DNA of 64,000 nucleotides from contig NC_063167.1 in the NCBI RefSeq assembly GCF_023159225.1, positions 4,514,234-4,578,233 on the forward strand. The letters run 5' to 3'. The position numbers and the translations under genes are program-made. Below, piece after piece: positions 45,801 through 55,560 of the stretch. The stretch's first letter is position 1; each line of letters opens with the position of its first letter. Source of the stretch: Perognathus longimembris pacificus. Its lineage: Eukaryota; Chordata; Mammalia; Rodentia; Heteromyidae. The notes beneath the pieces were generated by a model that did no database searches, was not told the DNA's origin, and was given only the letters and a program-made list of their open reading frames with translations.

Positions 45801-48800
45801 GGGGATGGAGGCCGTGTGAGTGTGAGGGGATGGAGGCCGAGTGAGTGGGAGTGTGAGGGGATGGAGGCCGAGTGAGTGTGAGTGTGAGGGGATGGAGGCC
45901 GAGTGAGTGTGAGTGTGAGGGGATGGAGGCCGTGTGAGTGTGAGGGGATGCAGGCCGTGTGAGTGTGAGTGTGAGGGGATGGAGGCCGAGTGAGAGTGAG
46001 TGTGAGGGGATGGAGGCCGAGTGAGTGTGAGGGGATGGAGGCCGTGTGAGTGTGAGGGGATGCAGGCCATGTGAGTGTGAGGGGATGCAGGCCGTGTGAG
46101 TGTGAGTGTGAGGGGATGGAGGCCGAGTGAGAGTGAGTGTGAGGGGATGGAGGCCGAGTGAGTGTGAGTGTGAGGGGATGGAGGCCTTGTGAGTGTGAGT
46201 GTGAGGGGATGGAGGCCGTGAGAGTGTGAGGGGATGGAGGCCGTGTGAATGTGAAGGGATGGAGGCCGAGTGAGTGTGAGTGTGAGGGCATGGAGGCCGA
46301 GTGAGTGTGAGTGTGAGGGGATGGGGGCCGTGTGAGTGTGAGGGGATGGAGGCGGTGTGAGTGTGAGGGGATGGAGGCCGTGTGAGTGTGAGTGTGAGGG
46401 GATGGGGGCCGTGTGAGTGTGAGGGGACGGAGGTCGTGTGAGTGTGAGTGTGTGGATGGGGGCCGTGTGAGTGTGAGGGGATGGAGGCCGTGAGTGTGAG
46501 GGGATGGAGGCCGTGTGAGTGTGAGGAGATGGAGGCCGAGTGAGTGTGAGTGTGAGGGGATGGAGGCCGTGTGAGTGTGAGTGTGAGGGGATGGAGGCCG
46601 TGTGAGTGTGAGGGGATGCAGGCCGTGTGAGTGTGAGTGTGAGGGGATGGAGGCCGAGTGAGTTGAGGGGATGGAGGCCGAGTGAGTGTGAGTGTGAGGG
46701 GATGGAGGCCGAGTGAGAGTGAGTGTGAGGGGATGGAGGCCGTCAGTGTGAGGGGATGGAGGTCGAGTGTGAGTGTGAGGGGATGGGGGCCGTGTGAATG
46801 TGAAGGGATGGAGGCCGAGTGAGTGTGAGTGTGAGGGCATGGAGGCCGAGTGAGTGTGAGTGTGAGGGGATGGGGGCCGTGTGAGTGTGAGTGTGAGGGG
46901 ATGGAGGCCGTGTGAGTGTGAGTGTGAGGGGATGGAGGCGGTGTGAGTGTGAGGGGATGGAGGCCGTGTGAGTGTGAGGGGATGGGGGCCGTGTGAGTGT
47001 GAGTGTGAGGGGATAGGGGCCGTGTGAGTGTGAGGGGATGGGGGCCGTGTGAGTGTGAGGGGATGGAGGCCGTGTGAGTGTGAGTGTGAGGGGATGGAGG
47101 CCGTGTGAGTGTGAGGGGACGGAGGTCGTGTGAGTGTGAGTGCGTGGATGGGGGCTGTGTGAGTGTGAGTGTGAGGGGATGGAGGCCGTGAGTGTGAGTG
47201 TGAGGGGATGGAGGCCGTGTGAGTGTGAGGGGATGGAGTCCGAGTGAGTGTGAGTGTGAGGGGATGGGGCCGTGTGAGTGTGAGGGGATGGAGGCCGAGT
47301 GAGTGTGAGGGGATGGAGGCCGTGTGAGTGTGAGGGGATGGAGGCCGAGTGAGTGTGAGTGTGAGGGGATGGAGGCCGTGTGAGTGTGAGTGTGAGGGGA
47401 TGGAGGCCGAGTGAGAGGGGATGGAGGCCGTGTGAGTGTGAGTGGATGGAGGCCGAGTTAGTGTGAGGGGATGGAGGCCGTGTGAGTGTGAGTGTGAGGG
47501 GATGCAGGCCGTGTGAGTGTGAGTGTGAGGGGATGGAGGCCTCGTGAGAGTGAGTGTGAGGGGATGGAGGCCGAGTGAGTGTGAGTGTGAGGGGATGGAG
47601 GCCGTGTGAGTGTGAGGGGATGGAGGCCGTGTGAGTGTGAAGGGATGGAGGCCGAGTGAGAGTGAGTGTGAGGGGTTGGAGGCCGTGTGAGTGTGAGGGG
47701 ACGGAGGCCGTGTGAGTGTGAGTGCGTTGATGGGGGCCGTGTGAGTGTGAGGGGATGGAGGCGGTGTGAGTGTGAGGGGATGCAGGCCGTGTGAGTGTGA
47801 GTGTGAGGGGATGGGGGCCGTGTGAGTGTGAGGGGATGGAGGCCGTGTGAGTGTGAGGGGATGGGGGCCGTGTGAGTGTGAGTGTGAGGGGATGGGGGCC
47901 GTGTGAGTGTGAGTGTGAGGGGATGGGGGCCGTGTGAGTGTGAGTGTGAGAGGATGGATGCCGTGTGAGTGTGAGTGTGAGGGGATGGAGGCCGTGTGAG
48001 TGTGAGTGTGAGGGGATGGAGGCCGTGTGAGTGTGAGTGTGGGTATGGAGGCCGAGTGAGTGTGAGTGTGAGGGGATGGAGGTCATGTGAGTGTGAGGGG
48101 ATGGAGGCCGTGAGTGTGAGTGTGAGGGGATGGAGGCCGTGTGAGTGTGAGGGGATGGAGGCCGTGTGAGTGTGAGTGTGAGGGGATGGAGGCCGTGTGA
48201 GTGTGAGTGTGAGGGGATGGAGGCCGTGTGAGTGTGAGTGTGAGGGGATGGAGGCCGTGTGAGTGTGAGGGGATGGAGGCCGTGTGAGTGTGAGGCGATG
48301 GAGGCCGTGTGAGTGTGAGTGTGAGGGGATGGAGGCCGTGTGAGTGTGAGTGTGAGGGGATGGAGGCCGTGTGAGTGTGAGGGGATGCAGGCCGTGTGAG
48401 TGTGAGGGGATGCAGGCCGTGTGAGTGTGAGTGTGAGGGGTGGAGGCCGAGTGAGTGTGAGTGTGAGGGGATGGGGGCCGTGTGAGTGAGGGGATGGAGG
48501 CCGTGTGAGTGTGAGGGGATGGAGGCCGTGTGAGTGTGAGTGTGAGGGGATGGAGGCCGTGTGATTGTGAGTGTGAGGGGATGGAGGCCGTGTGAGTGTG
48601 AGTGTGAGGGGATGGAGGCCGTGTGAGTGTCAGTGTGAGGGGATGGAGGCCGTGTGAGTGTGAGGGGATGCAGGCCGTGTGAGTGTGAGTGTGAGGGGAT
48701 GGAGGCCGTGTGAGTGTGAGGGGATGGAGGCCGTGTGAGTGTGAGTGTGAGGGGATGGAGGCCGTGTGATTGTGAGGGGATGCAGGCCCTGTGAGTGTGA

Positions 48801-49541
48801 GTGTGAGGGGATGGGGGCCGTGTGAGTGTGAGGGGATGGAGGCCGTGTGAGTGTGAGGGGATGGGGGCCGTGTGAGTGTCAGTGTGAGGGGATGGAGGTC
48901 ATGTGAGTGTGAGGGGATGGAGGTCGTGTGAGTGTGAGTGTGAGGGGATGGAGGTCATGTGAGTGTGAGGGGATGGAGGCCGAGTGAGTGTGAGTGTGAG
49001 GGGATGGAGGTCATGTGAGTGTGAGGGGATGGAGGTCGTGTGAGTGTGAGTGTGAGGGGATGGGGGCCGTGTGAGTGTGAGTGTGAGGGGATGGGGGCCG
49101 TGTGAGTGTGAGGGGATGAAGGCCGTGTGAGTGTGAGTGTGAGGGGATGATGCCGTGTGAGTGTGAGTGTGAGGGGATGGAGGCCGAGTGAGTGTGAGTG
49201 TGAGGGGATGGAGGCCGTGTGAGTGTGAGTGTGAGGGGATGGAGGCTGTGTGAGTGTGAGGGGATGGAGGCCGTGTGAGTGTGGGGATGGAGGTCGAGTG
49301 AGTGTGAGGGGATGGAGGCCGTGTGAGTGTGAGTGTGAGGGGATGGAGGCCGTGTGAGTGTGTGGATGGAGGCCGCGTGAGTGTGAGTGTGAGGGGATGG
49401 AGGCTGTGAGTGTGAGGGGATGGAGGCCGTGTGAGTGTGAGTGTGAGGGGATGCAGTCCGTGTGAGTGTGAGTGTGAGGGGATGATGCCGTGTGAGTGTG
49501 TGAGGGGATGGAGGCCGTGTGAGTGTGAGCTGATGGCCGCC
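36871..49541 (+). repeat. Giant 12.7-kb minisatellite of 25- and 31-bp units
   Basis: The basic unit is GTGTGAGTGTGAGG plus GGATGGAGGCC (25 bp); a 6-bp GTGTGA/GTGAGT insertion gives a 31-bp form. I estimate about 450 units. Variant blocks include GGATGCAGGCC, GGATGGGGGCC, GGAGGTC, GGAGGCCGAGTGAG and GCGTGGATGGGGGC. Groups of rare variants recur together: the GCGTGGATGGGGGC... AAAGGATGGAGGCTGAG block near 40160, 41345 and 45630, and the GGGCATGGAGGCCGAG block near 40482, 41885, 46285 and 46835. This shows duplication of multi-unit segments. The + strand is very G-skewed (14 G, 2 C per 25-bp unit). The minus strand has almost no stop codons, hence spurious ORFs of 1961, 1732 and 1335 codons. 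It makes up half of the intron. Confidence 0.98.
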
Positions 49542-49635
49542 GTGCTGACAGTCGTGTAACCTCTATTCAGGTTTGGTGTGGGGGCCTGGGGATGGTGAGG
49601 ACAGGAAGTGGGTGTTTGACTCTTGGGGTTCGTGG

Positions 49636-49960
49636 GGTGGAGGCTGAGTCACAGGAGTGGAGTGGGTGGAGGCTGAGTGTGGAGGACGTGGGTGGGGGTC
49701 GGTGGAGGCCGAGTCGTGGAGGACGTGGGGTCACGGGGCTGAGTCACGGGGCGGGGGGCGGGTGGAGGCTGAGTCACAGGAGTGGAGTGGGTGGAGGCTG
49801 AGTGTGGAGGACGTGGGTGGGGGTCGGTGGAGGCCGAGTCGTGGAGGACGTGGGGTGGAGGCTGAGTCACGGGGCGGGGGGCGGGTGGAGGCTGAGTCAC
49901 AGGAGTGGAGTGGGGTGAAGGCTGAGTGTGGAGGACGGGGGTGGGGGTGGGGGGGAGGCC
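49636..49960 (+). repeat. ~124-bp tandem repeat, about 2.5 copies
   Basis: The phrase AGGCTGAGTCACAGGAGTGG starts at 49641, 49766 and 49889 (spacing 125 and 123). It is followed each time by GTGGAGGACG blocks and GGTCGGTGGAGGCC in the complete copies. Within each unit, shorter GGTGGAGGCTGAGT motifs repeat. GGAGGC(C/T)GAGT resembles variant units of the giant array, so this may be a diverged outgrowth of it. Confidence 0.9.
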
Positions 49961-51122
49961 GAGTCCGTGGGGATGTGGAGGTTGGGAACAGCTGGAGGTG
50001 TGGGGTGAGGGAGCAGTGCCCCACGGTGAGTGTCGATGTGGAGTGGCGGGTGTGATTGGGGGTGTTGTCATGGTCCCCATGGTGGGCGGCGCCGTGCTCA
50101 GCCCCAGGGGAGCCGGGAAGCCACTCAGGGCGGCCAGGGCCGGGGCCTGGGCCGGGTGGCAGCTCGCTGGGAACCTCCGTGCTGAGCAGCAGCGCCCCTC
50201 GAGGGAAGCCGGGATGGCGGCGTGGCCCCCGGCCCCCGCAGGGGCTCCTGGCCAGCCCTGCCCTGGCCTCCTGGGCCCCCCACTGATCCCGGGCCTCCTG
50301 GGGGGCTGACACTCTGGCCCTGGACTGTCTCCCGAGGTTTCTTGTCTCCTTTGTGGTGTTTTTTTTTTCCAGACAAAGACCAAAGGTTCAGCGGGGGGTG
50401 GGGGCGCTGTGTTTGTTTGTTTTGCTTTTTTGCTTAGATTGTAATCCTGGTGATTATAGAATATCAAGAAGTAAAATCAACAAAGCCTTTCCCTTCCCAG
50501 CCTCCCCGCCTCGTTCCCGGTCCGCTGGCGCCACCTGGTGCCCACTGGCAGCAGCCCGCTCCAAGAGGGCCCAGCCGGGGCTCGGGACCTGGCCTGTGTG
50601 ACCTGGGGGGCCCTGGGGTCCGCCCTGAGCTTTAGAGCCGTCGAGGGGAGGCCCGGGGGGGTGTGGGTGTGGGATGGCTTGAACACCAGGAGGCGCCCTC
50701 ACGAAGGCAGCTGTGGCCTGTGTTCACCCCACCCCCATTCAGCTCAGACTGATCAAGCTGTAGGTGGCTGTGTACCGGGCGCCTGTGTTAGTCGGGCGGG
50801 GGCGGGGGGGGGGGGGCGCCCACAGGACAGGGGCCTGCAGGTGCGGCCACACGGATGGGAGAGCCAGGGGGGTGGGCAGCCCCCTCCGAGGCCGTCACCA
50901 GACGATCCGAGGGTTCCCACGCTAGCACTTTCATCTAGAATTGCACTCTTGGATGGAGAGTGAGTTTGCGCACCCAGGCTGCCTGTCTCCGGCCCCCGGG
51001 GAGCCAGCGAGGCCTGGGTGGAGAGCTGGCCACGTTACAGGAACCACCTAGGCAATTCTAGAAAGAAAACGGTCCCCAGGTCTCTCCCGGCAGCTGATTC
51101 TGCAGATTAGAGCCGTGCACCA
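49961..51122. other. GC-rich intron after the tandem arrays, no named element
   Basis: 50080-50300 is CpG- and C-rich. A T-run at 50360-50369 precedes AT-richer sequence (50405-50490, GATTATAGAATATCAAGAAG). A long G-run sits at 50804-50816. No exon was found; the minus-strand open frame up to 272 codons at 49649-50467 is repeat-driven and Pro/Thr-rich. Confidence 0.35.
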
Positions 51123-51245
51123 TGTGTTGTTGTCGTTTTAATTTTGGTATTAAGTAGCTGTACCAAGAGGTTGCAGTTCCTAAGTCAGGCAGGCAGTACA
51201 ACGCACCGCGATCCTGTTCCCTGAGGAGGACTTTTTTCCACCCTC
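51123..51245 (+). mobile_element. Unclassified interspersed repeat, copy C
   Basis: Reads TTTTAATTTTGGTATTAAGT, ACCAAGAGGTTGCAGTTCCT, AAGTCAGGCAGGCAGTACA. It shares the GGTTGCAGTT and AAGTCAGG blocks with copy A (26516-26692) and copy B (27575-27730). Confidence 0.5.
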
Positions 51246-51262
51246 AGGTTTCTCGTTTGTTT

Positions 51263-51488
51263 TTATGCCAGTGCTGGGCTTGAACTCGGGGACACGCACT
51301 CCTTCTTGGCTTTTTCACTCAAGGCTGATGTTCTAGCACTTGAGCCACAGCCACTTCCAGTGGTTGCTGGTTATTTGAAAATGCAAGTGTCTCAAGACCT
51401 GTCTTCCTGGGCTAACTTTGAACCCCCACCAGATCTCAGCCTCCAGAGTAACTTGGATTACAAGCGTGAGCAACCAAAATCCAGCAAG
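51263..51488 (-). mobile_element. B1-like/Geo dimeric SINE, minus strand
   Basis: Reversed right monomer GCTGGGCTTGAACTCGGGGA and CACTTGAGCCACAGCCACTT; reversed left arm GATCTCAGCCTCCAGAGTAA and GGATTACAAGCGTGAGCAAC. Confidence 0.88.
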
Positions 51489-52429
51489 AAACCTCTCTGG
51501 TGGTTTCCTGTCTCTCCCTGACTACGTGCTGCTCAGGGCTGCGCACTTACCCCGTCACAGACCCCCCCCCCCCCTTCCTCCTTCCTTCTCACCAGCTCTG
51601 GAGCTTTCCGCCCCTGTCCTGGGCCTGGCAGGCATCAAGAGCTGATGCCAAGCCCTGCCCTGCACCAAGGGAAGCTTGGGTTGCACTTGGAACTCATGGC
51701 TAATATGCAAATCTACAGATTTTTAAGCCTCTCGAAGACTCTGGACCACCTAATTAGAAGGAGCCAGCCTTCCTGTGGGCATGACCCCTGACCCCTGACC
51801 TCTGGCAGCCTGGAGCATCAAGGCTAGGCAGGGACCCAGAGCAGCAAGGAGGAAAGGATCAGTCTCTTGTCCCCCAGTCCCAAATGACCTGAAAAGGCTG
51901 GACAGACAGCTGGCCGCTCCCCCACACGCCCCTGCCGTCTCTGGGCCTGCACCAGGGCAGGGAGAAGGGGCGGATGTGGTGCTGGTGGCTCCCGGAAGTG
52001 GAGTAGCTGTCAGGGCTCCTTTAGCCAAATTGTGCTTTCAGCCTCCTAGACAATCAGAGCCGGGAGCACCACCACCGCCATGTGAAGCATCCCCAGACAT
52101 CGTAACTCAGCAAATCGGGGTGATTCTGAGAGGCGGAGGGCGGGGCGAGGGGCAGGTCTTGAAACGCGGCACCCTGGGCTGTGAGCTTGGCGGGGTACTT
52201 TTTGTCTTGCTTCGGTTTTTAAGCTCTGTCCTTGCTGGGCAGTCCATCCCGACGTGCGGTGGGTGAATCTTCTAGGCTCGGAGGCTTGGGGGAGGGGTGA
52301 CATTGGAATGGGGCCTGTGGCCCTGGTAGAAAGCGGGGAGTCCTAGGCCCCGCTTCCTCACTGCGCGAAGCAGCCCTGAAGCTCACGGAGGAGCCGCCAC
52401 CCAGGGAGCGCACTCCATCCCAGCCCCTT

Positions 52430-52690
52430 CAGCTTCTGTGTTCCTGGAAATGAGATTTCTGCAAATGTTGTCCTGCGGACCAATGGGAGGATGCAAGCCG
52501 AGCCCCGAGCTCGGGGAAATTGAATAGTCCGTGGGTGTCTGGATATGAGAAGTTAAATCTAATGAAAATTTCATCCAGTTGAACCAAGAAATCAGAAGCA
52601 GGCCCTTTATTCCTGTCAACAAGAATACAGTGAAAATTAAACCAACGCAGCTGCCATTTCCCATTGACCTTGTTGCCATGACGACAGCCC
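52430..52690. promoter_or_regulatory. Candidate conserved intronic enhancer
   Basis: Unique sequence containing GAAATGAGATTTCTGCAAAT, GACCAATGGG (CCAAT box), GTTAAATCTAATGAAAATTT, GTGAAAATTAAACC and, at its end, GTTGCCATGACGAC (a near X-box). It contrasts with GC-rich flanks. It is plausibly a conserved regulatory element; conservation was not tested. Confidence 0.35.
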
Positions 52691-53125
52691 ACTGGCGTCA
52701 ACAACTTGTAGGGCTCCAAGGGGCTTCATGCGCTTCCGGCAGCAAGAGCCGGCGATGCCCGCGGCACCCACCTCCCTCTCCACCCTGTGGCCAGCTCCCA
52801 AGTGGGTCGCCCCATGTCTGCATTGTCTGGGAACATCTCGATTTGTATTATTCCTGGACACAGCCACCGCGCCCCTTTGCTGTGTCCGAGGGGCCCGACA
52901 TGAGCCGTCGAAATGGCCGCCCTCCGTAGGGCCTTCCCCAGGTGGCCGAGACTGGGGTGGCAGAACCAGATAAGCCTGAGGGAAAGGCAAGCCCCCCCGC
53001 ACCCACCCTGCACCCCAGCACCGGGGACACAGACACCGCTGCGTGTCCTTGGAACCTGCTGCCACTGTGCTCAGAAAAAAAAGAAAGGCCAAATGTCCAC
53101 GCGGGTGGGCAGGGTGGCATGTGCC

Positions 53126-53139
53126 GTTCCCATGGCAAC
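53126..53139. promoter_or_regulatory. RFX X-box motif
   Basis: GTTCCCATGGCAAC fits the palindromic X-box consensus GTNNCCATRGNAAC at every fixed position. RFX factors bind such sites in ciliary and neuronal enhancers. Occupancy is unknown. Confidence 0.4.
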
Positions 53140-53294
53140 CCAACCTCCGGCCGGACCTGTCCTGTCATCCTTCCAGCAGTGACTGCCCCACAGAGCACAA
53201 AGCGTGGGGGGCTGGCTGTCGCCAGCTCTGGGGGCTGCGGGGCCGAGGGGGCTCTAATTCACCGAGCGGAGGCAGGAACTGGAACTGTGATTAG

Positions 53295-53482
53295 TTTTTG
53301 TAGGTACTGGAGTTTGAACGCAGGGCTTCGTGCTTCCCAGCTCAGGCGTTCTACCGCTGACGCTGTGGCCCCTGGCCCTTTGCAGTTAGCTTGTTTATCA
53401 GGCAGGGTCTCTTGCTTTCGCCCTGCCAGCCTCCTGCCCCCAAGACGCCGGGGTTACAGGAGTGCAATGGCACCTGACCTTG
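53295..53482 (-). mobile_element. ID-like plus B1-like SINE, minus strand, old
   Basis: TACTGGAGTTTGAACGCAGG and CAGGCGTTCTACCGCTGACG are the reversed tRNA-like part. GGCAGGGTCTCTTGCTTTCG and ACGCCGGGGTTACAGGAGTG are the reversed B1-like part. The arrangement differs from the B1-like/Geo dimers and the copy is diverged. Confidence 0.6.
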
Positions 53483-53812
53483 TGAATGCACCTTTCTAAC
53501 AGGGTCCCGGGGGATGAAGCTGCAGAGACACCTGGGAGCCAGCCCGGGGCATCTGGTGTGCTGCTTTGTTTCTCTTGGTACCAGTCTCAGTATTTTCGTT
53601 GTTAGTGTTCAGAGGCGTGAGCTCCAGGCGCGGGACTGCCAGAGCCAACAGAGGAGGGCTGAGCTGTGAACGTGGCCCATGAGCTGTCCCCTCCCGTCCA
53701 CTCCAGCCCTCATTACACACAGAGGACAAAGTGGTGATGAGGGGCCCTGCCCTCCTGATCCAGAAAAGCAGGGGGACTTCCAGGCGGGGGTGATAAATTG
53801 AGCTGGATTGTA
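53483..53812. other. Intronic sequence, no recognised element
   Basis: Ordinary unique sequence with an AT-richer patch (GTCTCAGTATTTTCGTTGTT) and no coding signal. Confidence 0.35.
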
Positions 53813-53885
53813 TTGGGGAGAAGATGGCGGCGTAGGAGAGTACCTAGAAAGCCCCTTATGGCACAGCTCCGTGTGTGCGCCTGAA
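53813..53885 (+). mobile_element. Possible LINE-1 5'-end fragment with YY1 site
   Basis: TGGGGAGAAGATGGCGGCGT followed by AGGAGAG and, 20 nt later, GGCACAGCTCC resembles the first bases of L1 5' UTRs, in which an AAGATGGC(G/C)GC-type YY1 site sits near +10. The 11-mer AAGATGGCGGC at 53821-53831 is a perfect YY1 consensus. No ORF1/ORF2 sequence follows. Confidence 0.45.
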
Positions 53886-54005
53886 ATCTGGGCCTCACAA
53901 GTGCTCATTGGACGTGTTGGCTTGCTACCCAGTTCCAGCTTCCTGCTGGTTAACTGGAGCTAAGAGTCTAGCTGGGATTGCAGGCATGCGCCACCCGCCG
54001 CACCC
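53886..54005 (-). mobile_element. Possible B1-like fragment, minus strand
   Basis: GTCTAGCTGGGATTGCAGGC and ATGCGCCACCCGCCGC resemble the reversed start of a B1/Alu-type arm. The rest is too diverged to align by eye. Confidence 0.4.
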
Positions 54006-54594
54006 GGGAATGAGCTGTTCACCTTTGACCACACGGGGGCGCCCTCGGGAGGCCCCTGCCAGGTGCTTGCCCTCGATGGGCGTAGCCTCTCCAAATGTTG
54101 AGGAATAACTCTCCACTTGTAAACCACCCCGACCCTGGGGGGTGGGGACAGCAGCGCAAACCAGACCGGGGCAGTGCTGCAGATGGGCGTCATGGGGTTG
54201 GGCTAAAGCACCAGAACCTGCCGCCTCACCGCTCTGGAGGCCCGACTTCAGGGTGGGCTCGGAAGGGCCTCCCTCCCTGGCCAGCAGAGCTCTGCTTGAT
54301 GCCCGGGTGTCTCTGCCTCCCCTCCCTCCTCAGGGCACCGCGCCTGTCAGACAGAGGCCCTGTCATGTGACTTGTTTATTAATGTCCTCCTTAAAGGTCT
54401 GACTCCAAGGACAGTCACCCCGGGATAGGGAGCCGTCCCTGGCTCAGCCTCAGGGTCTCCGTGCCTTCCTGAGACCCGGGCATGGATGCCCTTGGTGGGC
54501 AGCTGCCCAGTGCTGGAGACGCCCACCTGTTCATCCAGCCCTCTCCCCCACACCTCCGCATCTCCGGATCCCTCTCTCCACACAGCTGGACTCC

Positions 54595-54735
54595 TCTTGG
54601 GGAAATTAGTCTTCAGAAGGTAGCATGAGCCACATGCTGCTGTGGTTGATTTCATTGCCATTATTCATCTTAGAGGAAGCCGACTGGCTGTGGGTCGTAA
54701 TTAGGGTAAACATGTTGGACAGGCTCTGGAGTGGG
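54595..54735. promoter_or_regulatory. Candidate conserved intronic enhancer
   Basis: Contains GGGGAAATTAGTCTTC, GGTTGATTTCATTGCC, ATTATTCATCTTAG and GGTCGTAATTAGGGTAAAC. The homeobox TAATTA-type core and clustered ATT motifs in unique sequence between GC-rich flanks suggest an enhancer; unproven. Confidence 0.35.
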
Positions 54736-55204
54736 CTGGTGGGTCGCCGTATCACGTGGCGCACACACGCACACGCGCGCACACACACACCCCACAGGTC
54801 CTCAGCACAGCCATGTCAAGGTCAGCCTGGCACGGGGGCAGCCACAAGAGGGCGCCCTTGTGGCATCCTGCTTCTCCGTGGTGGGTGGCCCATGCCGTCT
54901 TCCCAGATGATTCTGTCCTATCAACATCTGGGTAGACCAGCTTCTCCCACTCGGTGCCTGTCCTTCTTCTCGGGCACTTTCTTTGTCCCAACCCCCCAGG
55001 TGCACCGATGCTCGTCCGGCCGGGGCATCTCCGGGGACATGAATGGAGGCGGCCCGCTGTCTGGGATTTGGCTCCCACTAGGCCCCAGCACTCAGGCGGC
55101 CCACCTGGCCTAGAACCAGACACGGTGAGCGGAGAAGACAGAGGTGACTCCTCTTCCTGGGAGTCCCTGAGCCTTCCCGTGGTGCCTCACAGGCCGTGTC
55201 TGAT

Positions 55205-55560
55205 CCTAGCACTTGATCGAGCACACTTGCGTGAGTTCCCTTTTGCTGCTTTGATAAAGAAAGAGACTGCGAGGCCAGAGCCGGGGCGGCCGGCATGCGC
55301 ATTTATTAACCTTCCTTTCCTAATGCGATTTTCCCCCTTTAGAAATCTCCTTTCCCGCTGATTCATTACACGTGGGGAAGCCGAGCATGACATGTTAAAA
55401 GCTGTCTTGATGGGTTTTGATATTCAGTACTAACAGCTCACCACCTGGGGGGGGGTTCTCTCCCTCCCCTCAGAGGGGGGAAAGGCAATCTGCATATTGG
55501 ATGTGCCAAGACAGTAGGTAATTTGCATTAAGCATCCAGAAATTCTCTGCCTGCAATCTG
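55205..55560. promoter_or_regulatory. Candidate conserved intronic enhancer
   Basis: Includes TTGCTGCTTTGATAAAGAAA (TCF/GATA-like), GCATTTATTAACC, CGCTGATTCATTACACGTGG (E-box CACGTG), GATATTCAGTACTAAC and GGTAATTTGCATTAAGC (POU/octamer-like). This is the richest such cluster in the window, though a short G-run at 55448-55457 interrupts it. Confidence 0.4.

Larger units (their letters stand above)
51489..53294. other. Intron with an AT-rich island and a perfect X-box
   Basis: 52430-52690 is a unique AT-richer island (separate entry). A perfect RFX X-box occurs at 53126-53139. 52730-53080 is ordinary GC-rich intron. Confidence 0.4.

Noticed and set aside
36693..48086. Minus-strand open reading frames of 1961, 1732, 1335, 575, 527, 447 and 428 codons
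   Set aside because: They are translations of the 25/31-bp minisatellite, which lacks stops on that strand. The peptide is pure repeat in every frame, there is no conserved domain, and they end where the array ends.
36871..49541. CRISPR-like array
   Set aside because: Units are contiguous, with no unique spacers, in a mammalian intron. This is a minisatellite.
49649..50467. 272-codon minus-strand ORF rich in Pro, Thr and Ser
   Set aside because: Most of it is the 124-bp tandem repeat read backwards. The rest is GC-rich intron without family similarity.
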